Assembly (NCBI GenBank): GCA_021372555.1
Contig: JAJFUI010000193.1
Coordinates: 1-32,434 of the forward strand
Length of the DNA stretch: 32,434 nucleotides
Source: Planctomycetaceae bacterium
GTDB taxonomy: Bacteria > Planctomycetota > Planctomycetia > Pirellulales > Thermoguttaceae
Reading direction: 5' to 3'
A program made the translations under genes and the position numbers. Shown here one piece after another: positions 1 through 8,274 of this stretch. The number at the start of each line of letters is the position of its first letter. The stretch's first letter is position 1. Under the pieces are notes generated by a model that saw nothing but the letters and a program-made list of their open reading frames with translations, made no database searches and was not told where the DNA came from.

Positions 1-2781
1 GTGGCCGTTGCCGTTGGTGGAACCGTTGCCGTTGCTGGATTGAGGCTTGACCGATCCGTGGGCGCCGTTGGGCCCGCCGGCCGTCGTGGCGGCGGGCCGA
101 GGATGCGGTTCGCCGTTTCCTTCGGGGCTTGCCTCGCTCGTCGCCAGCGGCAGCAGCTTGCTCGCCTCGCGGAAACCGGGCAGGAAGGTGATGCCGAGCC
201 AGCGGAAGATGTAGTCCACCAGGCTCTTCGCGATGCGGATGTCCGGGTTCTTCGTGTTCCCCCACGGCTCGAACCGCGTGTGCGAGAACTTGTTGACGTA
301 GACCTCCAGCGGCACGCCGTATTGCAGGCTCATCGAGACGGCCGTGCCGAAGCAGTCCATCAGACCGCCGATCGTGCTCCCTTCCTTGGCCATCGTAATG
401 AACAACTCGCCGGGCCGGCCGTCCGGATAGAGACCGACGGTGATGTAGCCTTCGTGGCCGGAGATGTTGAACTTGTGGGTGATCGACGCCCGAGTGTCAG
501 GCAGCCGCTCGCGGCGCGGGGCGGCCAGCAACTTCTCGGCAGCCTTGGCAGCCTTCTGCTTCGTCGAGAGCGGCTGAATTTCCTTCGAGCCGTCGCGGTA
601 GATGGCCAGCGCCTTAAGGCCCAGCCGCCAACCTTCCATGTAGGCGTCGGCGACGTCTTCCGGCGTGCTTTCGCGGGGCATGTTGACGGTCTTCGAGATG
701 GCCCCGGAGATGAACGGCTGCGCGGCCGACATCATCTGGATGTGCGCACGCCACGAGATCGAGCGGCGGCCGTTTCGCGGCGGGAATGCGCAGTCGAACA
801 CCGGCAGGTGCTCGGGCTTCAGTTCCGGCGCGCCCTCGATCGTGTCTTGGGCGTCGATGTGGGCGATGATCGCCTCGACCTGCTCGTCGGTGTAGCCGAG
901 GGTCCGCAGGGCTAGCGGCACGGTTTGGTTGACGATCTTGAGCGTGCCGCCGCCGGCGAGTTGCTTGTACTTGACCAGGGCAATGTCCGGCTCGATGCCT
1001 GTCGTGTCGCAGTCCATCATGAAGCTGATCGTGCCGGTCGGCGCGAGCACTGTCGCCTGCGCATTGCGAAAGCCGTGCCGGCGACCGTGCGTGAGAACCT
1101 TGTCCCAGAGCACGCGGGCGGCCTCCTGCAGGTACTTCGGGCAGTGCTTGATCTGGTCGACCTTCTCCCAGTGCATCTCCATGACGCGGAGCATCGGTTC
1201 GCGGTTCTTCTCATACTCGTCGAACGGACCGACGGCGGCGGCCAGTTCGGTGCTGGCGAGGTACGCGGAGCCATGCAGGATGGCGGTGATCGCGCCGCAG
1301 AGACCGCGGGCCTCGGGCGAATCGTACGGCAGGCCGGCCGTCATGATCAGACTGCCGAGGTTCGAGTAGCCCAACCCGATCGGGCGGAAGCGATGGCTGT
1401 TGGCGGCGATTCGCTTCGTCGGATAGCTGCCGTGATCGACGAGGATTTCCTGGGCGATGAACATCAGCCGGCAAGCCGACTGGAACCGCTCGTAGTCGAA
1501 GGCGCCGTCTTCCTGGCGGAACTTCATCAGGTTGATGCTCGCCAGGTTGCAGGCCGAGTCATCGACGAACATGTACTCGGAGCAGGGGTTGCTGGCGTTG
1601 ATCCGCCCGGAGTTCGGGCAGGTGTGCCAGCGAATGATTGTGGTGTCGTACTGCACGCCGGGATCACCGCAGCTCCAGGTCGAAGCAGAGATGCGGTTGA
1701 ACATTTCGCGGGCCGGATAACTTGGCCCGGCGATTTCGGGCTTGGTGACCCAGTGGGTGGTCCACGGGCGATCCGTTTCGACGCATTTCATGAACTCGTC
1801 GCTCAGACGGACCGAGAGGTTGGCGTTCTGGAACAGAACCGTGTCGTACGCGTCCTGCGGTTCATAGCCCTGCTCGACCAGCGTGCGGACTTTCTTCTCC
1901 TCGCGGTTCTTGCACTCGACGAACTCCATCACGTCCGGGTGCCAGTCCTTGATCGACTGCATCTTGGCCGCACGGCGGGTCTTGCCACCCGACTTGACCA
2001 CGGCCGCGATCTGATCGTAGACGCGCATGAAGGAGAGCGGACCGGACGGACGGCCGCCGCCGGAAAGCTTCTCTCGCTGCGAGCGGAGCGTGGAGATGTC
2101 CGTGCCCGTGCCTGAGCCGAACTTGAAGAGCATGGCCTCGCTGCGGGCGAGCTCCATGATGTCTTCCATATTGTCGGCCACGCTCTGGATGAAGCAGGCC
2201 GACGCCTGGGGATACTCGTAAGGGTTCTCGGGCTGAACGGCCGCGCCTTGCTGCCGGTCCCAGTGCCAGTTGCACATCGCGCCTTTGATGCCGTACTGAT
2301 GGAACAGACCCACGTTGAACCAGACGGGCGAGTTGAACGAGGCGTGCTGGTGAAGAACAAGCCAGCTCAGTTCACGATAGAACCGCTCGCCGTCAGCCTT
2401 GGTGGCGAAGTAGCCATCGGCGATACCCCAGTCGGCGATGGTGCGGGCGACGCGGTGGACAAGCTGCCGGACGCCCTTCTCGCGCTCGCCGGTGCCGACT
2501 TCGCCGTAGAAGTACTTGGCGGCGACGACGTTCGTGGCCAGTTGGCTCCAGGTGGACGGGATCTCACAGTCCTGCTGCTCGAACACCATGTCGCCGCCTT
2601 CGCCCTTGATGCCGGCGGAGCGCAGCTCCCACTCGACAGTGGCGAACGGGTCGGTGCGATCATCGGGGCAGAAGACCAAGGGAATGCTAAGCCCCTCGGA
2701 TTGGTGCTTAATCGGCTTCGAAACCGGCTGATCAGCAGCCACCAGTGACGCAGCGGCAGACTCGCGTTCGAGCTTGTCCAT
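1..2781 (-). CDS. nrdJ: Adenosylcobalamin-dependent (class II) ribonucleotide reductase, 3' end outside window
   Basis: Reading the minus strand from the ATG at 2781 gives 927 codons with no stop before the left edge, so the gene is 3'-truncated by the window. The protein would reduce ribonucleotides to deoxyribonucleotides with a cobalamin-generated thiyl radical, independent of oxygen, in the cytoplasm. Recognisable parts are the conserved N-terminal block with ASFNSPVWFN, the QASACFIQS redox-cysteine region, the FGSGTGTD loop, STWSCGDPG, and the catalytic SNPCSEY motif with Cys at residue 400 and Glu at 402. The ATVLAPTGTISFMMDCDTTG block and a second half with KFNISGHEGY and VNKFSHTRFEPWG follow. 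The last visible residues are a low-complexity Gly/Asn/Ser linker; class II enzymes of this type usually end in a Cys-rich tail, which would lie beyond the edge. The start is supported by an AAGGA about 9-13 bases upstream. Family identity is very secure. Confidence 0.96.
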   Translation of the reverse strand, partial: MDKLERESAAASLVAADQPVSKPIKHQSEGLSIPLVFCPDDRTDPFATVEWELRSAGIKGEGGDMVFEQQDCEIPSTWSQLATNVVAAKYFYGEVGTGEREKGVRQLVHRVARTIADWGIADGYFATKADGERFYRELSWLVLHQHASFNSPVWFNVGLFHQYGIKGAMCNWHWDRQQGAAVQPENPYEYPQASACFIQSVADNMEDIMELARSEAMLFKFGSGTGTDISTLRSQREKLSGGGRPSGPLSFMRVYDQIAAVVKSGGKTRRAAKMQSIKDWHPDVMEFVECKNREEKKVRTLVEQGYEPQDAYDTVLFQNANLSVRLSDEFMKCVETDRPWTTHWVTKPEIAGPSYPAREMFNRISASTWSCGDPGVQYDTTIIRWHTCPNSGRINASNPCSEYMFVDDSACNLASINLMKFRQEDGAFDYERFQSACRLMFIAQEILVDHGSYPTKRIAANSHRFRPIGLGYSNLGSLIMTAGLPYDSPEARGLCGAITAILHGSAYLASTELAAAVGPFDEYEKNREPMLRVMEMHWEKVDQIKHCPKYLQEAARVLWDKVLTHGRRHGFRNAQATVLAPTGTISFMMDCDTTGIEPDIALVKYKQLAGGGTLKIVNQTVPLALRTLGYTDEQVEAIIAHIDAQDTIEGAPELKPEHLPVFDCAFPPRNGRRSISWRAHIQMMSAAQPFISGAISKTVNMPRESTPEDVADAYMEGWRLGLKALAIYRDGSKEIQPLSTKQKAAKAAEKLLAAPRRERLPDTRASITHKFNISGHEGYITVGLYPDGRPGELFITMAKEGSTIGGLMDCFGTAVSMSLQYGVPLEVYVNKFSHTRFEPWGNTKNPDIRIAKSLVDYIFRWLGITFLPGFREASKLLPLATSEASPEGNGEPHPRPAATTAGGPNGAHGSVKPQSSNGNGSTNGNGH

Positions 2782-2824
2782 GACGAGATCCTTATTCCAT
2801 TAGGCGCTGTTCCGGGAATCCTAC

Positions 2825-2840
2825 CCACTATATATTGTAT
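2825..2840 (-). promoter_or_regulatory. NrdR box 1 (promoter-proximal)
   Basis: The 16 bases match the palindromic NrdR consensus acaCwAtATaTwGtgt at 13 positions, including the whole core CTATATATTG. It lies 44-59 bases upstream of the nrdJ start and covers the putative -10 hexamer TACAAT (2839-2834). NrdR is the (d)ATP-sensing zinc-finger/ATP-cone repressor of ribonucleotide reductase genes. The match is seen directly; binding is inferred. Confidence 0.85.
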
Positions 2841-2861
2841 TCCACCTGCCTCTAAATACAA
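2834..2861 (-). promoter_or_regulatory. Putative nrdJ promoter
   Basis: TTGTAT (2861-2856), 16-base spacer, TACAAT (2839-2834). Transcription would start near 2827, giving a leader of about 45 bases. Both hexamers sit inside NrdR boxes, as expected of a repressed promoter. A second candidate further upstream is TTGACC (2909-2904), 16-base spacer, TAAACT (2887-2882). The sequence alone cannot say which one is used. Confidence 0.5.
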
Positions 2862-2871
2862 CATACAGCCA
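2856..2871 (-). promoter_or_regulatory. NrdR box 2 (promoter-distal)
   Basis: A weaker box whose core CAACATACAG agrees with the NrdR core CwAtATaTwG at 8 of 10 positions. It starts exactly 31 bases from box 1, the three-helical-turn spacing typical of tandem NrdR boxes. It overlaps the putative -35 hexamer TTGTAT (2861-2856). The spacing makes chance less likely than the weak match alone would suggest. Confidence 0.7.
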
Positions 2872-3109
2872 GGAATGGACAAGTTTAACGATTTCTCCGC
2901 AGAGGTCAACTAGCCCGGGCTATGTCGTCTTAAGGTCGTTTGTTGAAGAGGGTTGCGCCCGAACCCACCCGATTTGGTTGGATTGTCGATCTCGGCTGTT
3001 ACAAAACGGAAACGCCTTGTTTTCTGGGGTTTGGGGAGTTTTCCACTCGTCGCAGGCAAATACTGCGCGGCGGAGAAAAAATTTTCTCTGATTTAGGGAT
3101 CCCGCGGAA

Positions 3110-3147
3110 ACAAAAAGACCTCGGCGGGCGGCTTAGCCCGCGAGGTC
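3110..3147 (-). terminator. Rho-independent terminator of hcp
   Basis: On the minus strand GACCTCGCGGGC pairs with GCCCGCCGAGGTC (one bulged C) around a TAAGCC loop (3147-3117), followed directly by TTTTTG. It lies about 75 bases downstream of the hcp stop codon in the right orientation. Confidence 0.85.
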
Positions 3148-3223
3148 TGATGGGGCGTCTCGACGCAGTGGCACGCGGCAAATTCGCTAGTTACCCATGC
3201 CCAGCGCCGAACCTTGCACGATG

Positions 3224-4870
3224 TCAGCCGAGAATGGCGGCCAGATCGGCCTCGGGCGTAGTGATCGGGGCGATGTTGAACTTCTCCGCCAGGAGTTTCA
3301 GCACCGGCGGCGTGATGAACGCCGGCAGGCTGGGGCCCAATCGAATATTCTTGATCCCGAGGTACAGCAGCGTCAGCAGGATCGCCACCGCCTTTTGCTC
3401 ATACCAACTGAGGATCAACGACAACGGCAATTGGTTCACCTCGCATTGGAAGGCGTCGGCCAAGGCCGTGGCGATCTTGATCGCGGAATAGGCGTCGTTG
3501 CACTGGCCCACATCCAGCAGTCGTGGCACGCCGTCGATCGCGCCGAACTGGAGCTTGTTGAAGCGGTACTTGCCGCAAGCGAGGGTCATGATAACGCAGT
3601 CCTTCGGCACTTGTTGGGCGAAGGCCGTGTAGTAATTACGGCCAGACTTTGCGCCGTCGCACCCGCCGACCAGGAAGAAGTGGCGGATTTGCTTGTTTTT
3701 GACTGCGTTCACGATCTTTTCGGCCGCGCCCAGCACGGCATGATGGCCGAAGCCAACGGTGATCGTTTGCTCGGGGGCATCCTGTGCGAAGCCGGGCTCG
3801 GCCAGGGCAGCGTTGATGACGGGCGTGAAATCGCGGTCGCGGCCGATATGACGCACGCAGGGCCATGCGACCAGGCCGCTGCTGAATATACGGTGCAGAT
3901 AGCTTTCCTTCGGCTTCTGGATGCAGTTCGTGGTCATGAGGATAGCGCCGGGAAACTGCTCGAACTCGACATGCTGGTCCTGCCAGGCGCCGCCGTAGTT
4001 GCCGACGAGATGCTTATACTTCTTCAGCCCTGGATAGGCGTGGCAAGGAAGCATTTCGCCGTGGGTGTAGACGTTGATTCCCTTGCCCTCCGTCTGTTTG
4101 AGTAGTTCATCGAGGTCTTTGAGATCGTGGCCGGAGACGGCGATGCACTTGCCACGGATCGGAGTCACCCGGACGGTGGTCGGTTCCGGATGACCGTAGG
4201 TGTTGGTGTTGGCCGCGTCGAGCAGGCCCATCACGGTCAGGTTTAGCTCGCCGGCCTTCATGACCCAGCCGAGCAGCGATTCCTGGTCGGTGTGCTCCTC
4301 GGCGAGGAAGTTGAGGGCGGCATGGAACGTCGCATAGACATCGGGGTCCTCGTAGCCGAGCAGTTGGGCATGGTCGGCGTAGGCGGCCGCTCCCTTCAGG
4401 CCGTAAAGGATCAGTTCCTGGAGCCCGGCAACGTCGGCGCCGAGGCGGTCTTGCCGTTTGGTGAGCGCCACCTCTTCTCCTTGGTGAACGAGGCCCGGCA
4501 GGTCGGCCGCGGGTTGCCAGGTGGTGGGGCCGGAAAGGGAGTCGGGCGTCGTCCCCGACTTCGCGCAAGCGTTCACGTACAGGGCTTTCGCCAGATCGCG
4601 GATCTTGGCGGCGTCGATCAGGTGGTCGCGAAGCCGCTCGGGGTCGAAGTCGACGTTGGTGACGGTGACAAAGAGGAACTCAATAACAGCCCGATCGACC
4701 TGGCGGTCGCTCGTCCCCAGTGCGGCCGCCCGATGGGCGTACATCGAGATGCCCTTGGTAACATAGGCAAGAAGGTCCTGGAGGGCGGCAGCGGTCGGTT
4801 CTTTGCCACAGACGCCCATTACAGTGCAGCCGGATCCCTTAGCAGTCTGCTCGCATTGATAGCAGTACAT
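3224..4870 (-). CDS. hcp: Hybrid-cluster protein (hydroxylamine / NO reductase), class I
   Basis: The 548-residue protein matches the length of Hcp from anaerobes such as Desulfovibrio. Cys3, Cys6, Cys15 and Cys21 form the C-x2-C-x8-C-x5-C spacing of class I proteins, which usually bind a [4Fe-4S] cluster; enterobacterial class II proteins have a different spacing. All hybrid-cluster ligands can be aligned: His248 (SGHDL), Glu272 (HGEM), Cys316 (TTNC), Cys404 (GGCDGAKSGR, the persulfide cysteine), Cys432 (LACGKYRFN), Cys457 (GQCND), Glu491 and Lys493 (WYEQK). Hcp reduces hydroxylamine or nitric oxide and is linked to nitrosative-stress defence in the cytoplasm. No hcr reductase gene is adjacent, so its electron donor is unknown. 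The ATG has only a weak GGTGA upstream. The family call is very secure. Confidence 0.97.
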   Translation of the reverse strand: MYCYQCEQTAKGSGCTVMGVCGKEPTAAALQDLLAYVTKGISMYAHRAAALGTSDRQVDRAVIEFLFVTVTNVDFDPERLRDHLIDAAKIRDLAKALYVNACAKSGTTPDSLSGPTTWQPAADLPGLVHQGEEVALTKRQDRLGADVAGLQELILYGLKGAAAYADHAQLLGYEDPDVYATFHAALNFLAEEHTDQESLLGWVMKAGELNLTVMGLLDAANTNTYGHPEPTTVRVTPIRGKCIAVSGHDLKDLDELLKQTEGKGINVYTHGEMLPCHAYPGLKKYKHLVGNYGGAWQDQHVEFEQFPGAILMTTNCIQKPKESYLHRIFSSGLVAWPCVRHIGRDRDFTPVINAALAEPGFAQDAPEQTITVGFGHHAVLGAAEKIVNAVKNKQIRHFFLVGGCDGAKSGRNYYTAFAQQVPKDCVIMTLACGKYRFNKLQFGAIDGVPRLLDVGQCNDAYSAIKIATALADAFQCEVNQLPLSLILSWYEQKAVAILLTLLYLGIKNIRLGPSLPAFITPPVLKLLAEKFNIAPITTPEADLAAILG

Positions 4871-5162
4871 ATCGTGCTCACCAGAGTTGAATGGATGTGG
4901 AACGGCGGTTGCGCTACCAGTGGAATCATACAGGCGGCGGCAAACATAATCGTGATTCCGGCAGGCAAAAATCGGCGGAAATGTTTGCCTATCTTATCTA
5001 ACTGAAAAAACCGTTAAGTTCCTCGCGTCCTCGCTCGATTATTGTTGAGACCACGCCAAAAACGGGGCCGCGCGCCCGTTGCGCAGCGGCTCTCCGACGC
5101 AAAGATGCGTAGGATGGCCAGTATGGCCATTGGTGCTGGGCGAGGAACGTCAATTGCGTAAG
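4871..5162. other. Divergent intergenic region hcp / secretin
   Basis: This 292-base gap must carry the hcp promoter (minus) and any secretin promoter (plus). An inverted pair GGAATCA (4922-4928) and TGATTCC (4953-4959), 24 bases apart, could be an operator. An AT-rich stretch with TTAGATAAGATAG on the minus strand (around 4990-5002) could be a -10 region. Neither is a confident assignment, and no FNR/CRP-type palindrome was recognised. Confidence 0.4.
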
Positions 5163-7175
5163 ATGCGCAGGACAGACTGGCGGTGTGCTGGGACTGGCAC
5201 AGTCGTGCTATGTCTCTGCATGGCTTTAGCCGGATGTGCATCAAATCGCGCACTGGAACGAGCCAGCCAAGCGCCTCAAGCGGGGCCAGCGGGGCAGCCA
5301 ATCGCCCCACAGACGTTCGTCGCTCCGGCGCAAGCCCCGGCCGAGGTCCAGCCCGGCACGCTCCAGCCGGTCGGTCAGAATGGGACGTTTGGCCAGCCAG
5401 GCATCGCAGGTTACCCTGAGGCCAGCGGACCGGCGCCGCAGACGCAATTCCCGCTTGGGCCGGTGTGCCCGGCAAGCTACGCCGAGCCGTCGCAAGGGCC
5501 GGCGATGCAACGCGACGTGCCGACGCCGAGCCTTTCGCCGACGCCAAGTGCTCCGCCGACGCCAACCGCTCCGCCGGCGGAAAGCGTGATGAGCATCGTC
5601 GGGCAGACGCCAGAGGCGATTCCCGCGCCGCAGGGCGGGCCTTCCTGGCTGCCCAACCCAGCCGAAGCCAGGCCGACAGGCGCCGCTCCCAAGAATCAGC
5701 CGATGAGCTTGCACCTGGACGATGCCGAGGTTCGCAAGGCGTTGGAGGTCCTAGGGCGTCAGGCGAACTTGAGCATTCTGGTGGCCTCCAACGTGAGTGG
5801 TCGAGTCACGCTCGACCTGCGTGACAAGACGCCGGACGAGATTCTGCAGGCAATCGCCCGGCTGTGCCAGCTGACGATTCGCCGCGAACGCGATGTGATC
5901 TATGTCATTCCCGCGGATGAAGCACGGAAGCAGGAAGAAGACAACTTGCCAGTGCGGGTCTACCACCTGAACTACGTCAAGAGCAGCGACGTCGAGAAGA
6001 TGATCAAGTCGCTGTTGAGCAAGGCCGGGACGGTCACCAGCTCGCCGGACTCCGAAATTGGCATCCCCACCACTGCCAGCTCCGGGACCGGCAGCGGCGG
6101 CAGCAGCGGTGGTGGCGGAGGCGGCGGTGGTGGTGGCGGCGGCGGCGGCGGTGGCGGCAAGGGGAACACCGGCGGCAACTCGATGGCCGGCGGCGAAATC
6201 ATTGTTGTTCAGGATTACGAGCAGGTGTTGAAAACCGTTGATCGCGTCGTTGCACAGATCGACGTCCAGCCTGTTCAGATCTTGATCGAGGCGGTGATCG
6301 TCCAGGTCAACCTGAAGAAGGGAATGGAACTGGGCGTCAACTTCGGCCTGCTAGATGGGTCGGGGAAGGCGCTCAGCGTGCTCGGCAACGGCAGCGCTAT
6401 CAACTCGGCAGCAGGCTTCACACCGGCCTCCGTCTTGGCCGCCGGTGGCAAGGTGGCCAACGGATTCGCCACCGACACCAATGGGCTGAAGTTCGGCTTT
6501 GTTTCTAACAGCACGACCGGTTTCATCACCGCGCTCGAGAGCATGGGTGAGACGAAGGTGCTGGCCTGCCCGCGTCTGTTGGTGCTCAACAAGCAGCGGG
6601 CGGAACTGCATCTTGGCAAGCAGTTGGGCTACCAGACCAGCACGGTGAGCCAAACGAGCACGACCGAGACCGTGAACTTCCTGAACGTTGGCACGCAGTT
6701 GCGGCTGCGTCCCTTTGTGTCTTCCGATGGCATGATTCGGATGGAGGTTCACCCGGAGCGCAGCACGGGATCGATCGACGATAACGGCATTCCGCAAACG
6801 GACACGGCGCAAATCGAGTCCAACGTGATTATCCCGGACGGCGCGACGATCGTCATCGGCGGGTTGTTCGACAACCAACTTGACGAAAACTGGGAAGGAT
6901 TGCCGCTGTTGAGCCGCTTGCCCTGGGTGGGATTCCTCTTCCGCCACACGAAGACGGCGACGACGAAGACGGAACTGATTACGATTCTGACGCCGCACAT
7001 CTGGCGTCCCGAGAACCCGCAGGGGTTGAACCATCTTGGCGCGCCGCGATCGCTTGGTTTCGAGCGACGGGTGTTGCAGGCGCCGGTGGGCACGGGCAAG
7101 GACCCGATGCCGCTCTATCAGATGCCTCCGGTTGCGCCGGCTGAGCCGGTTGTGCCGGTTGCCCCGAAGCCGTAG
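5163..7175 (+). CDS. gspD: Secretin (GspD/PilQ family) lipoprotein
   Basis: This is the outer-membrane channel of the secretion/pilus apparatus encoded downstream. The chosen ATG (5163) gives a clean lipoprotein signal peptide, MRRTDW then a hydrophobic run ending LAGC at about residue 24; an upstream in-frame start would bury it. The protein has 670 residues. In order they are a Pro/Ala-rich linker (about 25-175), an STN/N0-like domain (about 181-250, SLHLDDAEVRKALEVL), an N1/NolW-like segment (VRVYHLNYVKSSDVEKMI), a 17-glycine run (residues 316-332), and the secretin core from about 369 (PVQILIEAVIVQVN). The core ends in the characteristic block VIIPDGATIVIGGLF and LPLLSRLPWVGFLF, then a Pro-rich tail. 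It is monocistronic or at the head of the cluster. T2SS and T4P secretins cannot be separated by reading alone. Confidence 0.93.
   Translation: MRRTDWRCAGTGTVVLCLCMALAGCASNRALERASQAPQAGPAGQPIAPQTFVAPAQAPAEVQPGTLQPVGQNGTFGQPGIAGYPEASGPAPQTQFPLGPVCPASYAEPSQGPAMQRDVPTPSLSPTPSAPPTPTAPPAESVMSIVGQTPEAIPAPQGGPSWLPNPAEARPTGAAPKNQPMSLHLDDAEVRKALEVLGRQANLSILVASNVSGRVTLDLRDKTPDEILQAIARLCQLTIRRERDVIYVIPADEARKQEEDNLPVRVYHLNYVKSSDVEKMIKSLLSKAGTVTSSPDSEIGIPTTASSGTGSGGSSGGGGGGGGGGGGGGGGGKGNTGGNSMAGGEIIVVQDYEQVLKTVDRVVAQIDVQPVQILIEAVIVQVNLKKGMELGVNFGLLDGSGKALSVLGNGSAINSAAGFTPASVLAAGGKVANGFATDTNGLKFGFVSNSTTGFITALESMGETKVLACPRLLVLNKQRAELHLGKQLGYQTSTVSQTSTTETVNFLNVGTQLRLRPFVSSDGMIRMEVHPERSTGSIDDNGIPQTDTAQIESNVIIPDGATIVIGGLFDNQLDENWEGLPLLSRLPWVGFLFRHTKTATTKTELITILTPHIWRPENPQGLNHLGAPRSLGFERRVLQAPVGTGKDPMPLYQMPPVAPAEPVVPVAPKP
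6108..6158 (+). repeat. GGN trinucleotide tract encoding 17 glycines in the secretin
   Basis: Seventeen consecutive glycine codons, mostly GGC and GGT with one GGA, lie between the periplasmic N-domains and the secretin core. The mixed third bases reduce slippage but the tract is still repetitive. It probably serves as a flexible linker. Confidence 0.9.
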
Positions 7176-7479
7176 CCGTCGGGAAGGCGCCCGGAAGGGC
7201 CGCTAACGGCTATCCAACGCCCCGATTCCGCCCTGGCTTTCCGACGCGCGGCATAGTCGGATCTTCTAAAACAGGCACGGTAGGATTTATTGCTGGGGCA
7301 GATTTGACAAGCTGCGCAAGGCAACCTACTGATTTAGTACAAGGGTTCCCGTGGCGCTGCTGCAGAAGCGACCACGTATGGCGGCCAATGGCCGAGGAAC
7401 CGCGTGGGCCCCAGGCGCACCCGGGGCGTGCTTTTACATCCATGTGCCGCCAAGGGCACGAAACAACGGAGAGAATCAC
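7176..7479. other. Intergenic region before the major pseudopilin gene
   Basis: About 300 bases without a supported gene. A TTGACA at 7304-7309 could be a -35 box; 17 bases on, TACTGA (7327-7332) is only a poor -10. If used, the pilin mRNA would have a leader of about 140 bases containing GC-rich inverted segments, for example GCCCC (7408-7412) with GGGGC (7423-7427) before TTTT. No known riboswitch was recognised. Confidence 0.35.
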
Positions 7480-8013
7480 ATGTGTCGGACGAACAAAGGT
7501 ACCCGTAAGGGGTTCACCCTCGTTGAGTTGGCCGTGGTCATCGTGATCATCGGCGTGTTGGCCGCTTTCGGCGTGCCGCAGTTCCTGAAGTCGGTCGAGC
7601 GCAGCAAGGCTGCTGAGGCGTTCAACTACCTCGCCGCCGTTCGCGCTGCTCAAGAGCGTTATCTGGCCAAGAACGGCTATTACTACGGCAGCACGGAAGG
7701 CCAGACCGCCGACTCCACGACTGGCGCTTGGCCGGCCGACGCCACGACCAATGAGACGCTGGACATTAACCAGAGCCTGCCGAAGTACTTCGGTCTCGGC
7801 AAGATGACCGAGTCCCACGCGTTGGTTGACGGCAAGGCCGCCCCGACATGGGGTCTGACGCTGACCCGCAATGGTTCGAGCAGCTACGGTCCGTACACGG
7901 TCACCTTCAAGGAGACGGGCTACGACTGCAGCACCACCAGCCCTGCGATTGGCGCCTATCCGGACATCAATCCGATGGGTGCTGACGTCGTTGCGGCGCC
8001 GACCGGCACCTAA
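7480..8013 (+). CDS. gspG: Major pseudopilin (GspG-like, class III signal peptide)
   Basis: The ATG at 7480, preceded by ACGGAGAG, gives a 177-residue prepilin with a short basic leader MCRTNKGTRKG, cleavage before F12 and the canonical motif GFTLVELAVV (Glu at mature position 5). The hydrophobic helix VVIVIIGVLAAFGVPQFL follows. A GspG-like amphipathic segment (KAAEAFNYLAAVRAAQERYLAKNG) leads into a Thr/Gly-rich globular domain with no visible Cys pair apart from a single Cys. It would form the shaft of the pseudopilus or pilus after methylation and cleavage by a prepilin peptidase not encoded here. Longer in-frame starts upstream would spoil the leader. It stands between its own leader region and a strong terminator, which suggests higher expression than the downstream genes. 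Confidence 0.9.
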   Translation: MCRTNKGTRKGFTLVELAVVIVIIGVLAAFGVPQFLKSVERSKAAEAFNYLAAVRAAQERYLAKNGYYYGSTEGQTADSTTGAWPADATTNETLDINQSLPKYFGLGKMTESHALVDGKAAPTWGLTLTRNGSSSYGPYTVTFKETGYDCSTTSPAIGAYPDINPMGADVVAAPTGT

Positions 8014-8103
8014 TGCCGAGTGGCAATGCGGGAGGACTCCCGCCCATGTTTCCCCCGGTGTTTCGTGGGACTGCTTGCTCGCAAGCAGTATGAGGTAACT
8101 AGT

Positions 8104-8142
8104 GCGGGCGGCCGGTAGAGTTCCGGGCCGCCCGCTTTTTTT
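8104..8142 (+). terminator. Rho-independent terminator after the major pseudopilin
   Basis: A perfect 10-bp GC stem (GCGGGCGGCC, 8104-8113, with GGCCGCCCGC, 8126-8135) and a 12-base loop are followed by seven T. It separates the pseudopilin message from the pilM-like operon, with partial read-through possible. Confidence 0.9.
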
Positions 8143-8274
8143 GAACCGAACGGGGCCAATTGGAAGCGGCCTCGCTGGGAGAGTCTCGTACGTTGCCAGT
8201 AGCCGCAGAAAAGCGCACGGCATCGTGGTATCCACCGCGGCAAAGCGAAGGACGAACGGGCTGATCGAGCTGTC

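Larger units (their letters stand above)
2782..3223. other. Intergenic region between nrdJ and hcp
   Basis: The 442 bases without a convincing gene hold, from left to right, the nrdJ ribosome-binding region, the NrdR-controlled promoter, a perfect AT-rich palindrome at 3073-3088 (arms GAGAAAA/TTTTCTC) of unknown role, and the hcp terminator. No cobalamin riboswitch was recognised. The open frame on the plus strand here has no family features and continues antisense into hcp, so it was not called. Confidence 0.6.

Noticed and set aside
1..2115. Long plus-strand open frames (304 and 396 codons)
   Set aside because: They lie antisense to nrdJ, are Arg/Val/Asp/His-rich as expected of complementary high-GC frames, and show no family motif.
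2782..2939. Cobalamin riboswitch before nrdJ
   Set aside because: No B12-box-like sequence was found; the region is explained by the promoter and NrdR boxes.
3197..4105. Plus-strand open frame of 302 codons
   Set aside because: Antisense to hcp, whose cluster ligands are all intact; no motif in the antisense frame.
7271..7310. Possible sigma-54 promoter (GGCACG ... TTGC) before the pseudopilin
   Set aside because: The GG and GC elements are 16 bases apart instead of 10.
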